DNA of 61,802 nt from contig NZ_LBMK01000012.1 of NCBI RefSeq assembly GCF_001005295.1, forward strand, positions 1-61,802, written 5' to 3'. The notes under the pieces were generated by a model that searched no databases, was not told where the DNA came from, and saw only the letters and a list, made by a program, of their open reading frames with translations. The position numbers were made by a program, and so were the translations under genes. Every line of letters starts with the position of its first letter. The first letter of the stretch is position 1. Positions 15,721-23,768 of this stretch are shown here, piece after piece. This DNA comes from Streptomyces yangpuensis (GTDB lineage Bacteria; Actinomycetota; Actinomycetes; Streptomycetales; Streptomycetaceae).

Positions 15721-18111
15721 TCAATTCGGGTTATTCCGGGCGGCGTTGCGGGCGGCCTCGACGTCGGCCCGCAGGTAGCCGGTGGGCCGCTTCCCGTCCG
15801 GCATGCGCACCTGCTTGGACTCCAGCGCGGCCGGGGTGCCGGCGAGTGCCTCCTCGATCTCGGCGGCGAGCTGCTTGCCGACGCGGGCCTCGTAGGCGGG
15901 GCGCTCCTCGCCGTCGCCCTGCCCCCAGCGGTCGGCGTCGTAGTCGGCGAGGTGCTTGCGCACGTCCGCCATGGCGACCCTGTCGGCGCCTTCGGGGAAC
16001 GCGCCGAGCAGCAGGTCGAGGATGGGTGCGGCGATGACGGCGGCCGCGGGCCTGCCGGGCCGTCCCGACCCGTTGGGGCCGCCGGCCGCCGAGGTCTCCC
16101 CGGTGGCCCTGATGAGCCATTCCTCGACCTGGTCGGCGAACTGGCCGGGGGCCCGGCCCTCGGCGGCGCGCAGCGCGTATCCGGCGGCGATGATCGGCTC
16201 GGCGCCGTCGTAGTGCTCGTCCTCGATGAAGCACGAGCGGATGAGTTCACCGTCCGCGCCGTCGATATCGACGATGGCCGCGCCCCGGAGTTCCTGGGGA
16301 ATGTCGTGGGCGCGCAGTCCGGCGCCGGTCGCGCCGTCGGCGAGGATCGCATTCGTCTGGACTGCCGAACGGGTCCTCGTCGCCACCCGGGCGTTGCTGT
16401 TGTTCTTGAACTTGCGGGGGATGGTCCCGGCGTCCGGGTCCTGGGTGGTGAGCATGACGGTGATGTTCAGCGCGGCGGCGAAACCGGCGAGCTCCTCGAC
16501 CTGCTCGGCGATCCGGTCGCCCGCCTTCATCGCCTTCTCCGGGTCGCCGGGGCGGGGGACGAGTTCGGTGGCGGTGATGTACTGCGCGAATTCGTCGATG
16601 ATGGCGAGTTCGAGGGGGAATTCGGCGAGGTCCTTCTCGCTGAATTTGGCCCGCCGCTGCCGGGCGAGGACGTCCTCTCGCCGGTACGCCTCGGCGAGCA
16701 GGGCGTCGAGCAGGGCAACCAGGCGGCGGGGGTTGCGGCCGAAGAACGTGGCGCACACGGAGCTGTATCCCATGTGCTCGCCGGGCTTGGCGCCCGCAGC
16801 AAGACGAATGTTGACGCGGGGATCGAGGCCGAGACCGCAGATCAGGTTCCGCAGCAGCATGCCCTTGCCGGTGCGGGAGGCGCCCCCGAGCAGCACCATG
16901 ACGTGCGCCAGCTTGAGGTAGACCGGCTCGCCGCGCCGGTTGAAGCCGATCAAGATGCCCTTGCCCCATGCGTCCTGGCGCACCGGCTCGTCAACCAGCG
17001 GGGAGACGAACGGGGTGCCGAACGGGTTGGCCGAGGCCATCCATACGACGACCTGCGCGGAGTGCTCGCCGTCGCGGATGTCGAGCCACTCGGGCCGGAT
17101 GCGGAACGCCTGGGCGAGCTTGTCCTTCTTGGCGACCAGGGCGGCGAGGCTGCACTCGTCGGGGAGTTCGACGGTCATCTCGACGGCGCTGATGGCGACG
17201 GCGCGCGGCAGGCCGACGAGGTGAATCTCGCTGGTCTCCTTGATCAGCCCCATGCGCTTGAGAGCCGACTCGAACGAGTCCTTGCCGAGCGGGGCATCGG
17301 CGGCCAGGGTCGCCGGTTCGAAGTGCACCACCGGGGTGAGGTCGGGGTGCCGGCGCGCGTGCTCGCGCTGCCCGTACGCCATGAGGGCCGCCATGGCGGG
17401 CAGCAGGATCACGCCCGCCATGATCAGGCCCCACACCTGGGCGACGGCCAGGAGCGCGGCGACGTACGAGGTGGCTCCGGCGGCGCCCAGGACGGGCAGG
17501 GTCTCGTGACGGCGGGCCTTGCCCTCGGCGCGCTTCTCGGCCTTCAACGCCCTTACCCAGTCGTTGCCGGACGCCTCGCCGATCTTCCGGGCCTTGGCGG
17601 CCTTGGCCTTGGCGATGTCGTCGGCGTAGGAGTCGGCGGCCGTGAAGTGCCCGACGAGGTTGCCGGTGCCGTAGCGGATGCCGTACCACCCGGCCTTGAA
17701 CAGGCGCCCGAGGTAGAGGTGCGAGCGCCGGGTGTGGTGGGCGGCGGCGTGCTCGATCGCCCGGCGGCGGGCGAGGCGGGCCTCGGCGGAGATGAGCAGC
17801 TCGGGCACCCAGTCCTGCCACGCGGTGCGGGGGCGGGGGACCTTGACCGGGGCTGGGGCGCCGGCGCCCGGGTCCTGGTCGAGCTGCTCGATCACCAGGC
17901 CCTCGTCTCCGAGGGTGCCCGCGGGGTGCGTGTGCTGCGGGTAGCTGACGGTCCCGGTGGTCATGTCGGCGTATCCGGCGGGGGTGCCGCGTACGGCGGC
18001 GCGGGCGTCGGCGGCGAGGCGGTCGAGCTCGTCGGCGTCCATGAACGCCGTCAGGTCCAGGGGCTGCTCGTCGTCGCCCTGGTGGGCGTGACCGGAGGTG
18101 TGCTCGGTCAT
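15721..18111 (-). CDS. traB: TraB, FtsK/SpoIIIE-type conjugal DNA translocase
   Basis: The 796-residue membrane ATPase is expected to pump double-stranded plasmid DNA between hyphae. The N-terminal 190 residues are soluble; two membrane helices follow near 205-250 (VAALLAVAQVWGLIMAGVILL and onward). The motor domain has Walker A LGGASRTGKGM (about 405-415), Walker B LAIIDEF (about 497-503) and MLTTQDPDAG downstream. A C-terminal winged-helix segment (about 690-796, VRKHLADYDADRWGQ.., LESKQVRMPDGKRPTGY) should read the clt octamers just past the stop codon. Size and order match TraB of Streptomyces plasmids. The ATG at 18111 follows AGAAAGGA. Confidence 0.93.
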   Translation of the reverse strand: MTEHTSGHAHQGDDEQPLDLTAFMDADELDRLAADARAAVRGTPAGYADMTTGTVSYPQHTHPAGTLGDEGLVIEQLDQDPGAGAPAPVKVPRPRTAWQDWVPELLISAEARLARRRAIEHAAAHHTRRSHLYLGRLFKAGWYGIRYGTGNLVGHFTAADSYADDIAKAKAAKARKIGEASGNDWVRALKAEKRAEGKARRHETLPVLGAAGATSYVAALLAVAQVWGLIMAGVILLPAMAALMAYGQREHARRHPDLTPVVHFEPATLAADAPLGKDSFESALKRMGLIKETSEIHLVGLPRAVAISAVEMTVELPDECSLAALVAKKDKLAQAFRIRPEWLDIRDGEHSAQVVVWMASANPFGTPFVSPLVDEPVRQDAWGKGILIGFNRRGEPVYLKLAHVMVLLGGASRTGKGMLLRNLICGLGLDPRVNIRLAAGAKPGEHMGYSSVCATFFGRNPRRLVALLDALLAEAYRREDVLARQRRAKFSEKDLAEFPLELAIIDEFAQYITATELVPRPGDPEKAMKAGDRIAEQVEELAGFAAALNITVMLTTQDPDAGTIPRKFKNNSNARVATRTRSAVQTNAILADGATGAGLRAHDIPQELRGAAIVDIDGADGELIRSCFIEDEHYDGAEPIIAAGYALRAAEGRAPGQFADQVEEWLIRATGETSAAGGPNGSGRPGRPAAAVIAAPILDLLLGAFPEGADRVAMADVRKHLADYDADRWGQGDGEERPAYEARVGKQLAAEIEEALAGTPAALESKQVRMPDGKRPTGYLRADVEAARNAARNNPN

Positions 18112-18148
18112 GATGGGGGCGGTCCTTTCTCAGCAGGGTTGGGGCCAG

Positions 18149-18181
18149 GGGCCCGGTCGGGGTGTCGTCCCAGCCGGGCCC
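18149..18181 (-). terminator. Hairpin between spread genes and traB
   Basis: Arms GGGCCCGG and CCGGGCCC with a 17-base loop lie just after the stop of 18201-18542 and 38 bases before the traB start. It may set TraB expression below that of the upstream genes. Confidence 0.5.
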
Positions 18182-18200
18182 TTCGCATGTCCGGGCACGG

Positions 18201-18542
18201 CTACGTGTGGCGCTCGAGTTCGTCGAGGGCGAGGTGCAGGCGGGCGCGGGCGGTGTGGGCGGAGCAGCCGACCGCGGTGCCGTCGTCGAGGGATTCGCGG
18301 GCCTGCTCGGCCGCTTCGAGGGCGCGCTCCAGGTGCGGGCGGCGCGGGGGTCCGCCGTCGGGGAGGACGGCGGCGAGGTCGAGGTAGACGAGGCCGAGGT
18401 CGGCGGCGCACTTGGCGAGGGAGGGCCAGTGCTCGGCGGCGTTGGCGTCGGCGAGGGCGGCGAGCCGGTGCGCGGTGGCGAGGAAGTTCTCGCCGGTCCC
18501 GGCGGCCGGGGTGCCGGCGCCGGGGGTCGAGGCGGTGTGCAT
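18201..18542 (-). CDS. Unknown protein upstream of traB
   Basis: This 113-residue protein is mostly helical (ATAHRLAALADANAAEHW, LERALEAAEQARESLDD, HLALDELERHT). The TPR-like or four-helix appearance suggests a small interaction protein. No membrane segment or catalytic motif is seen. The ATG at 18542 follows GGAG. It lies in the transfer operon, 11 bases downstream of the basic membrane protein gene. Confidence 0.6.
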   Translation of the reverse strand: MHTASTPGAGTPAAGTGENFLATAHRLAALADANAAEHWPSLAKCAADLGLVYLDLAAVLPDGGPPRRPHLERALEAAEQARESLDDGTAVGCSAHTARARLHLALDELERHT

Positions 18543-18553
18543 GGGTGGCGCTC

Positions 18554-18835
18554 CTACATGTCCTTGGCCTTGGCGGCGGCCTCGTCGGCCTTGGCCTTGA
18601 GCTCGGCGGCCTTGGCCTTGGCGCGGGCCTTGGCGGCCTTGTTCGCCTTGCCGAGGCCCTTGGCGATGGGGCCGGCGAACAGGACGACGAGGAACCCGCC
18701 CCCGGCAACGAGGGTGGTCTCGACGGCCGACCAGTCGTTCCCGTACGGGCCGGTGATGCCGAGGTAGGTGCCGACGGGCGCGGCGAGGATGACGGTGCGG
18801 GGGATGCGGGTGGCGGTGTTGGCGGTCTCGCTCAC
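18554..18835 (-). CDS. Small membrane protein with Lys/Ala-rich tail (SpdA-like)
   Basis: The 93-residue product has one or two hydrophobic segments (VILAAPVGTYLGITG, TTLVAGGGFLVVLFAGPIA) followed by a highly basic, repetitive coiled tail (KANKAAKARAKAKAAELKAK). A membrane anchor plus a DNA-friendly basic tail is common among small transfer proteins of Streptomyces elements. The GTG at 18835 was chosen for GAGGAG seven to eight bases upstream. Confidence 0.65.
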   Translation of the reverse strand: MSETANTATRIPRTVILAAPVGTYLGITGPYGNDWSAVETTLVAGGGFLVVLFAGPIAKGLGKANKAAKARAKAKAAELKAKADEAAAKAKDM

Positions 18836-18855
18836 TGCGGGGTTCTCCTCGGGGG

Positions 18856-19056
18856 TCAGGGGCGGGCGGTGGTGGCGCGCTGCCATGCGGCCGTGGCGGC
18901 GGCGATCCGGACGGTGGCGGCGGCGAGGTCGGCCTCGGTGCGGTCGGGGTTCTCGATGAGGGCGAGGGCCTGGGCGTGGAGTCGGTCACCGAGCCGGTTC
19001 CATCCCTCCTGCGAGGCGGGCGAGCTGTCGGCGCCGATGTGGGCGAGCGGGATCAT
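18856..19056 (-). CDS. Small helical protein in the transfer operon
   Basis: This 66-residue protein (AASQ-type helices such as LHAQALALIENPDRTEADLA) has no recognised family. Its ATG overlaps the stop codon of the upstream zinc-binding gene by four bases. A lone GTCAGGGG octamer, the clt-like motif, covers its stop codon (18855-18862). Confidence 0.6.
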   Translation of the reverse strand: MIPLAHIGADSSPASQEGWNRLGDRLHAQALALIENPDRTEADLAAATVRIAAATAAWQRATTARP

Positions 19057-19439
19057 GCGGCGGACTCCTTGGGTGTGCGGGTCTTGGCGGGCTTGGGGAC
19101 GACGTAGGGGGTGGCGTCGAACATGCCGAGCTGCGCGTCGGCGAGCTGCTCGGCGGCCTGGGCGGCGCGGGCGGCCTTGGCCTTGTTCGCGCGGCGGGTG
19201 GAGCAGGGGCGGCACATCACGACGAGCTGCGAGTCGCGCAGCCCGACGGCCTCGTGCAGCGGGAGGTGAGGGTCGCGGGGGACGACGACGAGGGGGGCTC
19301 GCCAGTCGCCGGACTCGTAGCAGCGGTCCCCGGTGGTGGGGTGTGTCTTGCCGCAGCCGTACGGCTCGTCGGCGTCGCACTGGCAGTGCTGTCCGGCACG
19401 GTCGACGAGGGTGCGGAACCGGATCGGGGTCATGGCCAT
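19053..19439 (-). CDS. Zinc-binding HNH-like protein in the transfer operon
   Basis: This 128-residue protein has several Cys pairs (CQCDADEPYGC, DRCYESGDW and VVMCRPC) around a segment with conserved His (THPTTG, PLHEAVGLRDSQ), typical of small HNH or zinc-finger plasmid proteins. A nuclease role is possible, but the catalytic His-Asn-His is not clear. The C-terminal third is a basic coil. The ATG at 19439 was chosen because GAGGAGATCCC precedes it. Confidence 0.6.
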   Translation of the reverse strand: MAMTPIRFRTLVDRAGQHCQCDADEPYGCGKTHPTTGDRCYESGDWRAPLVVVPRDPHLPLHEAVGLRDSQLVVMCRPCSTRRANKAKAARAAQAAEQLADAQLGMFDATPYVVPKPAKTRTPKESAA

Positions 19440-19523
19440 GAGGGATCTCCTCAAGAGGCGGGGGCCGATGGTTCGGGGCGGGGTGCCGGCGCATCGGCCG
19501 GGCACCCCGCCGGGGTGGTGCGG

Positions 19524-20924
19524 TCAGGTCAGGGAGCCGACCGACGCGGCCCATTCAGCCTGCACGGTGTCGCGCAGCAGACCGGCCGTCGCGGTGCGGC
19601 AGGTGACCCGCTTGCGGATGTTCCCCGTCGACAGGAGAGCGGCGTCGCCGAGCTCTGCGGCGAGCTCGCGCACGAGGTCGAGTTGCTCCTCGGTGAAGGT
19701 GTCGTCGGCGCCTCCGTCGAGGCCGTAGAGCCCTTTACCCGCCTGGGCAAGGAGCTCTTCGGGGTCTTCGCCGAGCAGGCCCTCGCGGGCGGCCTTGACG
19801 CGGGCCGCAGCGGCGCGGGCGAGGGCCTCGGTGTCGGCGGTCTCGCCCGGCTTGTCGGTGCCGTGCACGACCTTCCACGCGGCCGCCCAGATCCGGGTGT
19901 CGACGACCGCCGCGCCCTGTGCGGAGCGCATCATCTCGGCGACCGCCCACACGTCGGGGTGGTGCTGCTGGCGGTCGGTGTCCTGCCGGGTCTGCTCGGC
20001 GACCTTGGCCTCGTCGGCGGCCTTCCGCTCGGCGGCCCGCTGTTCCTCGCCGAGCCGCTTCTCTTCGGCCTTGCGGGCGGCCTCGGCCTGCTCGGCCTTG
20101 GCGCGCTTCTCGGCGTCGCGGCGCTCCCGGAACGAGGGGATGCCGTCGCGCTTCTGGGCGAGGCCGTGCTCGTACGCCATGAGGACGCACGGCCCGGCGA
20201 GGGAGGCGATGCCGCCGATGATCCCGGCGTTCAAGCCGATCGTCTCGTCGGTCAGCCCGTGCCACAGGTTGATACCGGCGGCGATCATCGCGGCGATGAC
20301 GATGCCGATCCGGAACGGCAGGACGTCGCGGCGGGTCGCGACGGCCCACGCGGCCCCGGCGGCGAGGGCCAGGGCGAGCCCCTCCAGCAGGATCGGCGCG
20401 GACACCATGAACTTCCGCTCGGGGTCCCAGAACGCGAGGAACTGGATCGGGGCGGCGAGCGCCATGCCGGCGGCGTAGATCCCGCGCGCCGCCCACTTCC
20501 ATGTGGTTTCGCTGCGCTGCTCCTCGGCGACGCGGTCGGCCTCGGCCTGCTCTTGGTCGGCGGCGGCCTTGTCGGTGCGGGCCTTTTCGGCGTCGGCCTT
20601 GGCCTTGGCGGCCTGCTGCTCGGCGATCCTCCGCTCGTGCGCGGCCTCGTCCTGCTCCAGCTTCATCGCCGCGCGCCGGTTGGCGATGCGCTGCTTCTCG
20701 GCGTCGGCTTCGGCGGCGGCGCGCAGCGCGTCGCCCTCGGCCTGGGCCTTGATCTCCCGCACCTTGGCCTCGGAACGGGCCCTGATCTCGGCGGCCTTGG
20801 CGTTGGCCTGGGCGGTCACGTACGAGGAGAGGCCGGGGTCGGTGTCGGGCTCGGTGCCCGCCGGGTCGGCGAGCTGCTCGTCGGCGAGATCGTCGAAGGG
20901 CTTCTCCAGCGAGACGGCGGTCAC
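19524..20924 (-). CDS. spdB: SpdB-like membrane protein with coiled-coil arm
   Basis: The 466-residue product has an N-terminal 140-residue coiled coil rich in Ala, Glu, Lys and Arg, then a membrane block from about residue 145 to 265 with roughly four helices (GIYAAGMALAAPIQFLAF, GLALALAAGAAWAVA, IGIVIAAMIAAGINLWHG, GIIGGIASLAGPCVLMAY), a second charged coil, and a soluble C-terminal domain. This layout matches the DUF2637-type spread proteins near traB in Streptomyces elements. It overlaps the downstream end of 20921-21577 by four bases. Confidence 0.75.
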   Translation of the reverse strand: MTAVSLEKPFDDLADEQLADPAGTEPDTDPGLSSYVTAQANAKAAEIRARSEAKVREIKAQAEGDALRAAAEADAEKQRIANRRAAMKLEQDEAAHERRIAEQQAAKAKADAEKARTDKAAADQEQAEADRVAEEQRSETTWKWAARGIYAAGMALAAPIQFLAFWDPERKFMVSAPILLEGLALALAAGAAWAVATRRDVLPFRIGIVIAAMIAAGINLWHGLTDETIGLNAGIIGGIASLAGPCVLMAYEHGLAQKRDGIPSFRERRDAEKRAKAEQAEAARKAEEKRLGEEQRAAERKAADEAKVAEQTRQDTDRQQHHPDVWAVAEMMRSAQGAAVVDTRIWAAAWKVVHGTDKPGETADTEALARAAAARVKAAREGLLGEDPEELLAQAGKGLYGLDGGADDTFTEEQLDLVRELAAELGDAALLSTGNIRKRVTCRTATAGLLRDTVQAEWAASVGSLT

Positions 20925-21577
20925 GGGGTGATCTCCTTACGGGTCGTGCTGCCCGCGGCCGGGGTGCTGGCGGGCGGGGTGAAGGGGAGGGACTTGCCGG
21001 ACCGGACGGTGCCGGTCATGAACTGGGCGCGCTGCTCGGCGCGGACGGCGCCCAGGTTCGCGGCGACGTAGAGCAGGGCGAGGGCGGCCTCGGCGCCCGC
21101 GAGCCGCTCCTCGGCGCGCTCGGCGCGGGCCTCGGCGGCTTCGGAGTAGACGACTTCGGTCTCCCAATGGGCGAACCAGCGGGCGGCGTCGTCCTCGCCG
21201 GGGTCCTCGTGGGGGAGGAGGCGGCCGGGCTGCTCGGGGTCGTAGAACGTGACGAGCAGCCGGTTCGGGCGGGTCCGGCCGAGGCGGGCGAGCCGGGCGG
21301 TGGTGCGGTCGGTGCCGGTGCACAGCCGGTCGGCCGCCCAGTCCACGGCGTCACCGATCCGGTTGAGGCCGGCCAGGACGAGCACGGCGAGGCAGGCGTA
21401 CGCGGCGAGGACTACCTCGACGGCGGCGAGCCCGGTACGAAGGGCCCGGCGGGCGAGGGTGCGTTCGGCGGCCTGCCGGTCGGCGTCCTGGGCGGCGAGG
21501 TAGCCGTCGAACAGTTCGGGGGTCCAGTCGGCGACCGGGCCGGGGTGGGCGAACCGGAAGTCGGCGGTGGCGGTCAT
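20921..21577 (-). CDS. Transfer-operon membrane protein
   Basis: This 218-residue protein has a cytoplasmic N-terminus (WTPELFDGYLAAQDADRQ), a hydrophobic segment (AAVEVVLAAYACLAVLVLAGL, one base short of two helices) and a soluble helical C-terminal half (EAAEARAERAEERLAGAEAAL). The family was not recognised. Four-base overlaps at both ends with its neighbours show tight translational coupling. Confidence 0.65.
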   Translation of the reverse strand: MTATADFRFAHPGPVADWTPELFDGYLAAQDADRQAAERTLARRALRTGLAAVEVVLAAYACLAVLVLAGLNRIGDAVDWAADRLCTGTDRTTARLARLGRTRPNRLLVTFYDPEQPGRLLPHEDPGEDDAARWFAHWETEVVYSEAAEARAERAEERLAGAEAALALLYVAANLGAVRAEQRAQFMTGTVRSGKSLPFTPPASTPAAGSTTRKEITP

Positions 21578-21762
21578 GCGGGTGCTCCCTCGGGGGTCGG
21601 GTCGGCCTGGGCGTCGAGCCGGGCCCGGTGGGCGCGGCGGCGGTTCTGGGCGGCGAGGAGCTGCGCGCACCGGCCCTCGTCGTGGGCGCGGTTGCGGGTG
21701 GTGCGGGCGACGGTGAGGGTCTCGGGGTCGAGGAGCGTCTCGATCACGCACGGCCGGGTCAT
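21574..21762 (-). CDS. Small basic protein in the transfer operon
   Basis: This 62-residue protein is rich in Arg and Ala (RTTRNRAHDEGRCAQLL, RRRAHRARLDAQ). It overlaps both flanking genes by four bases. There is no recognised domain; it is probably DNA- or protein-binding. Confidence 0.6.
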   Translation of the reverse strand: MTRPCVIETLLDPETLTVARTTRNRAHDEGRCAQLLAAQNRRRAHRARLDAQADPTPEGAPA

Positions 21763-22055
21763 GTGGTCACCGGCCCGGCTCGTCCTGCGGACCAGCGGAC
21801 GGCGCCCCGGTAGACGAGGCGGAGCAGCAGCCATCCGGCGATCACCACGGCGGCCGCCTTGAGGAGCGCGGCCACGGCGGTGACCACGGCCATGGCGGCG
21901 GCGACGAGGACGACCCCGGCGCCGTAGCCGACGGCCAAGAGCACGGCGACCAGGACGACGAGAGCGGCGGGGTGGAGCCGGTCGGCCCGCTCGATCAGGC
22001 GGCGGGCGAGGTCGCGGCCGCCGTCCAGGGCCCGGCGCAGGGTGTCGGCGTTCAT
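21759..22055 (-). CDS. Small two-helix membrane protein (Spd-like)
   Basis: This 98-residue protein carries a long hydrophobic region from about residue 29 to 80 (AALVVLVAVLLAVGYGAG, AMAVVTAVAALLKAAAVVIA) flanked by Arg-rich ends. It is coupled by four-base overlaps on both sides. The likely role is in intramycelial plasmid spread, inferred from operon position. Confidence 0.65.
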   Translation of the reverse strand: MNADTLRRALDGGRDLARRLIERADRLHPAALVVLVAVLLAVGYGAGVVLVAAAMAVVTAVAALLKAAAVVIAGWLLLRLVYRGAVRWSAGRAGPVTT

Positions 22056-22414
22056 GCCGCCCACCCCGTCGCGAAGTAGTCGTCGGCCTCGCCGTAGATG
22101 TCGGCGTCGGAGACGGGGAGGATGCCGGAGCGGCCCTCCGGCTCGGGGCCGAGGTCGTCGTCCTCGCGCTCCATGTCCTCGATCAGACCGCCGATCAGGT
22201 CCAAGGTGACGACGCTGATGAGACCGGCGTCGGTCATGTCGACCAGGGCGCACAGGCGGGTGTACTCGAGCTCGTCTTCGGCGCCGGCGGGGCCGCGGAC
22301 CAGGTCGACGTCGATCCCGAGGACCGCCGACAGCCCGATCCGGTCGATCGCGAAGAGGCGGGACTCGGCCGCCGGCTGCTGCGCGGCGGGGTGGATGTAG
22401 GAGATGCTGTCCAT
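22052..22414 (-). CDS. First gene of the transfer operon, unknown
   Basis: This 120-residue acidic protein (EDMEREDDDLGPEPEG) has no recognised domain or membrane segment. The ATG at 22414 follows CAGGAG. It opens the minus-strand transfer operon and lies 394 bases from the predicted promoter, with a hairpin-forming leader between them. Confidence 0.65.
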   Translation of the reverse strand: MDSISYIHPAAQQPAAESRLFAIDRIGLSAVLGIDVDLVRGPAGAEDELEYTRLCALVDMTDAGLISVVTLDLIGGLIEDMEREDDDLGPEPEGRSGILPVSDADIYGEADDYFATGWAA

Positions 22415-22450
22415 CGGTTCAACTCCTGGGTTGAGGGGTTGTCCGTGCAG

Positions 22451-22499
22451 CGGCCCCGCCCCAGGTGTTCGAGCACCAGGGGGTTCACGGGGCCGCTCC
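22451..22499 (-). promoter_or_regulatory. Leader hairpin before the transfer operon
   Basis: Arms AGCGGCCCCG and CGGGGCCGCT flank an inner imperfect stem (CCCCAGGTG..GCACCAGGGG). It lies in the leader between the promoter at 22808 and the first gene at 22414, so it may act as an attenuator. No riboswitch class was recognised. Confidence 0.45.
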
Positions 22500-22756
22500 C
22501 CGTTGGCGGGGAAGGGCGTAGCTGGTGGCCTGATGGCCACAGCCGCGGCACCCCCGTAAGGGCGAGCGCCGGACTGAAGACATAGGGCCTGAGCTTGTGT
22601 TTCTTCGCCTTGTCACTCTGTGGAGTTCTTCTCGGTACACCAGCTCGGTACAGCTCCGAGGCGGTCCGGTGTCGCCGTTTTCGGCATGGAGGTGCCATGC
22701 GCAACCGCATGGTTCTGAGCGGCTGCACTAGGCGAGAAGTGCTTTGACGTGCAGGT

Positions 22757-22870
22757 ATAGCCCGCTCAACCGATTGGGTTAAGCCCGCTTAACCTGGCGA
22801 CATCGAAACCATAGGACGACCCCGCCGACGCGTCAAGCACCTTGAACAGTTACGGTTAAGTGCGCTAAAC
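22757..22870. promoter_or_regulatory. GGTTAAG operator boxes in the divergent spacer
   Basis: The best box is the palindrome GGTTAAGC-CC-GCTTAACC at 22777-22794. A weaker version, GGTTAAG-TGC-GCTAAAC, is at 22854-22870, and a half-like GCCCGCTCAACC at 22760. They bracket the transfer promoter and lie just upstream of the HTH gene, so that protein is the likely ligand. Confidence 0.65.
22808..22836 (-). promoter_or_regulatory. Predicted promoter of the transfer operon
   Basis: On the minus strand TTGACG (22836-22831), a 17-base spacer and TATGGT (22813-22808) fit a vegetative-type promoter. It lies between two GGTTAAG boxes, so repressor binding could block it. Confidence 0.6.
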
Positions 22871-22894
22871 AAGACCCTACGAAGGGAGGCACGA

Positions 22895-23767
22895 ATGGAT
22901 CAGGAACAGCTTGATGCGGCTCTCGATGCCGCGTTGTCCCAGCTCAAGGAACTGACCGACCCTCTTGAGCGGGCCAAGTCCGCCCACAGCCTTACTGGCC
23001 GGGTGCAGGACTACGGCAACGAGCTCCAGGCCGTCCGCAACGAAGCCATGAACGCAGCCCTGCGTACGGGCAACCTGAACAGCACCGAGTTGGCGGCGGA
23101 ACTCGGCATCAGCAAGGCGCGTGTAAGCCAGCTGGCCAAGGGCTCTCCCCCCGAACGCCTCTTCCTCGGTTCCGGCACGGTCATCGTGGCCTTGGCCGAG
23201 AAGCTGGAGGATGGCAAGGAGAAAGCCGTCCAGGGCCCGGTGATCGCGACGCCGGACGTCCAGACCTACGGGAAGCTGAGCGAGCTGGCCGAGGAAGTCG
23301 GCCTCGCCTGCACGCTTGAGCCGATCCCGGTGGGGGGCAACGTCCGCCTCAACCGAAACAATCTCGTCGTCATCTGCGGCCCTCGGCTGTCTCCGCTCCT
23401 GGAGCAGATCCTCGAAGGCGACCCCCATCTGCGGTTCGCCAAGGACGCCGAGGGCTGGCACCTGATCGACCGGACCGGCGGGAAGACCTATCGCTCGCCG
23501 ATGGACAGCGGGGAGAACCGCGACATCGCCTACTTCGGCCGGCTGCCGCGCCCCGACGGCCAGGGGACGTTCCTCTACGTGGCAGGGATCCACGCCATCG
23601 GCTCCGGCGGTGTCGTCCACTGGCTGACCCAGGAACTGGCCAACGTGCACAGCGAACTGAGGGCGAAGCGGTTCTCTACGCTGATCTCGAGCCGCTTCGA
23701 CCCGAAGACGGGGGAGATCCTCGAGAGCGAGCGCATCACGCCCTTCTACCGCCCAGAAGGGGCCTGA
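22895..23767 (+). CDS. HTH regulator with C-terminal sensor-like domain
   Basis: In this 290-residue protein residues about 40-100 form an HTH (RTGNLNSTELAAELGISKAR then VSQLAKGSP). The C-terminal 180 residues contain a Rossmann-like strand and loop (NNLVVICGPRLSPLLEQIL) and a conserved block (LRFAKDAEGWHLIDRTGGK, IHAIGSGGVVHWLTQELANV) that may bind a ligand; the family was not named. The gene is divergent from the transfer operon and its own spacer holds the GGTTAAG boxes, so autoregulation and transfer repression are likely. It is followed one base later by a PP2C phosphatase gene. Confidence 0.7.
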   Translation: MDQEQLDAALDAALSQLKELTDPLERAKSAHSLTGRVQDYGNELQAVRNEAMNAALRTGNLNSTELAAELGISKARVSQLAKGSPPERLFLGSGTVIVALAEKLEDGKEKAVQGPVIATPDVQTYGKLSELAEEVGLACTLEPIPVGGNVRLNRNNLVVICGPRLSPLLEQILEGDPHLRFAKDAEGWHLIDRTGGKTYRSPMDSGENRDIAYFGRLPRPDGQGTFLYVAGIHAIGSGGVVHWLTQELANVHSELRAKRFSTLISSRFDPKTGEILESERITPFYRPEGA

Positions 23768-23768
23768 C

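Noticed and set aside
15691..18387. An 898-codon plus-strand frame opposite traB
   Set aside because: A shadow caused by high GC at third positions; the minus strand has the Walker motifs and a proper ribosome-binding site.
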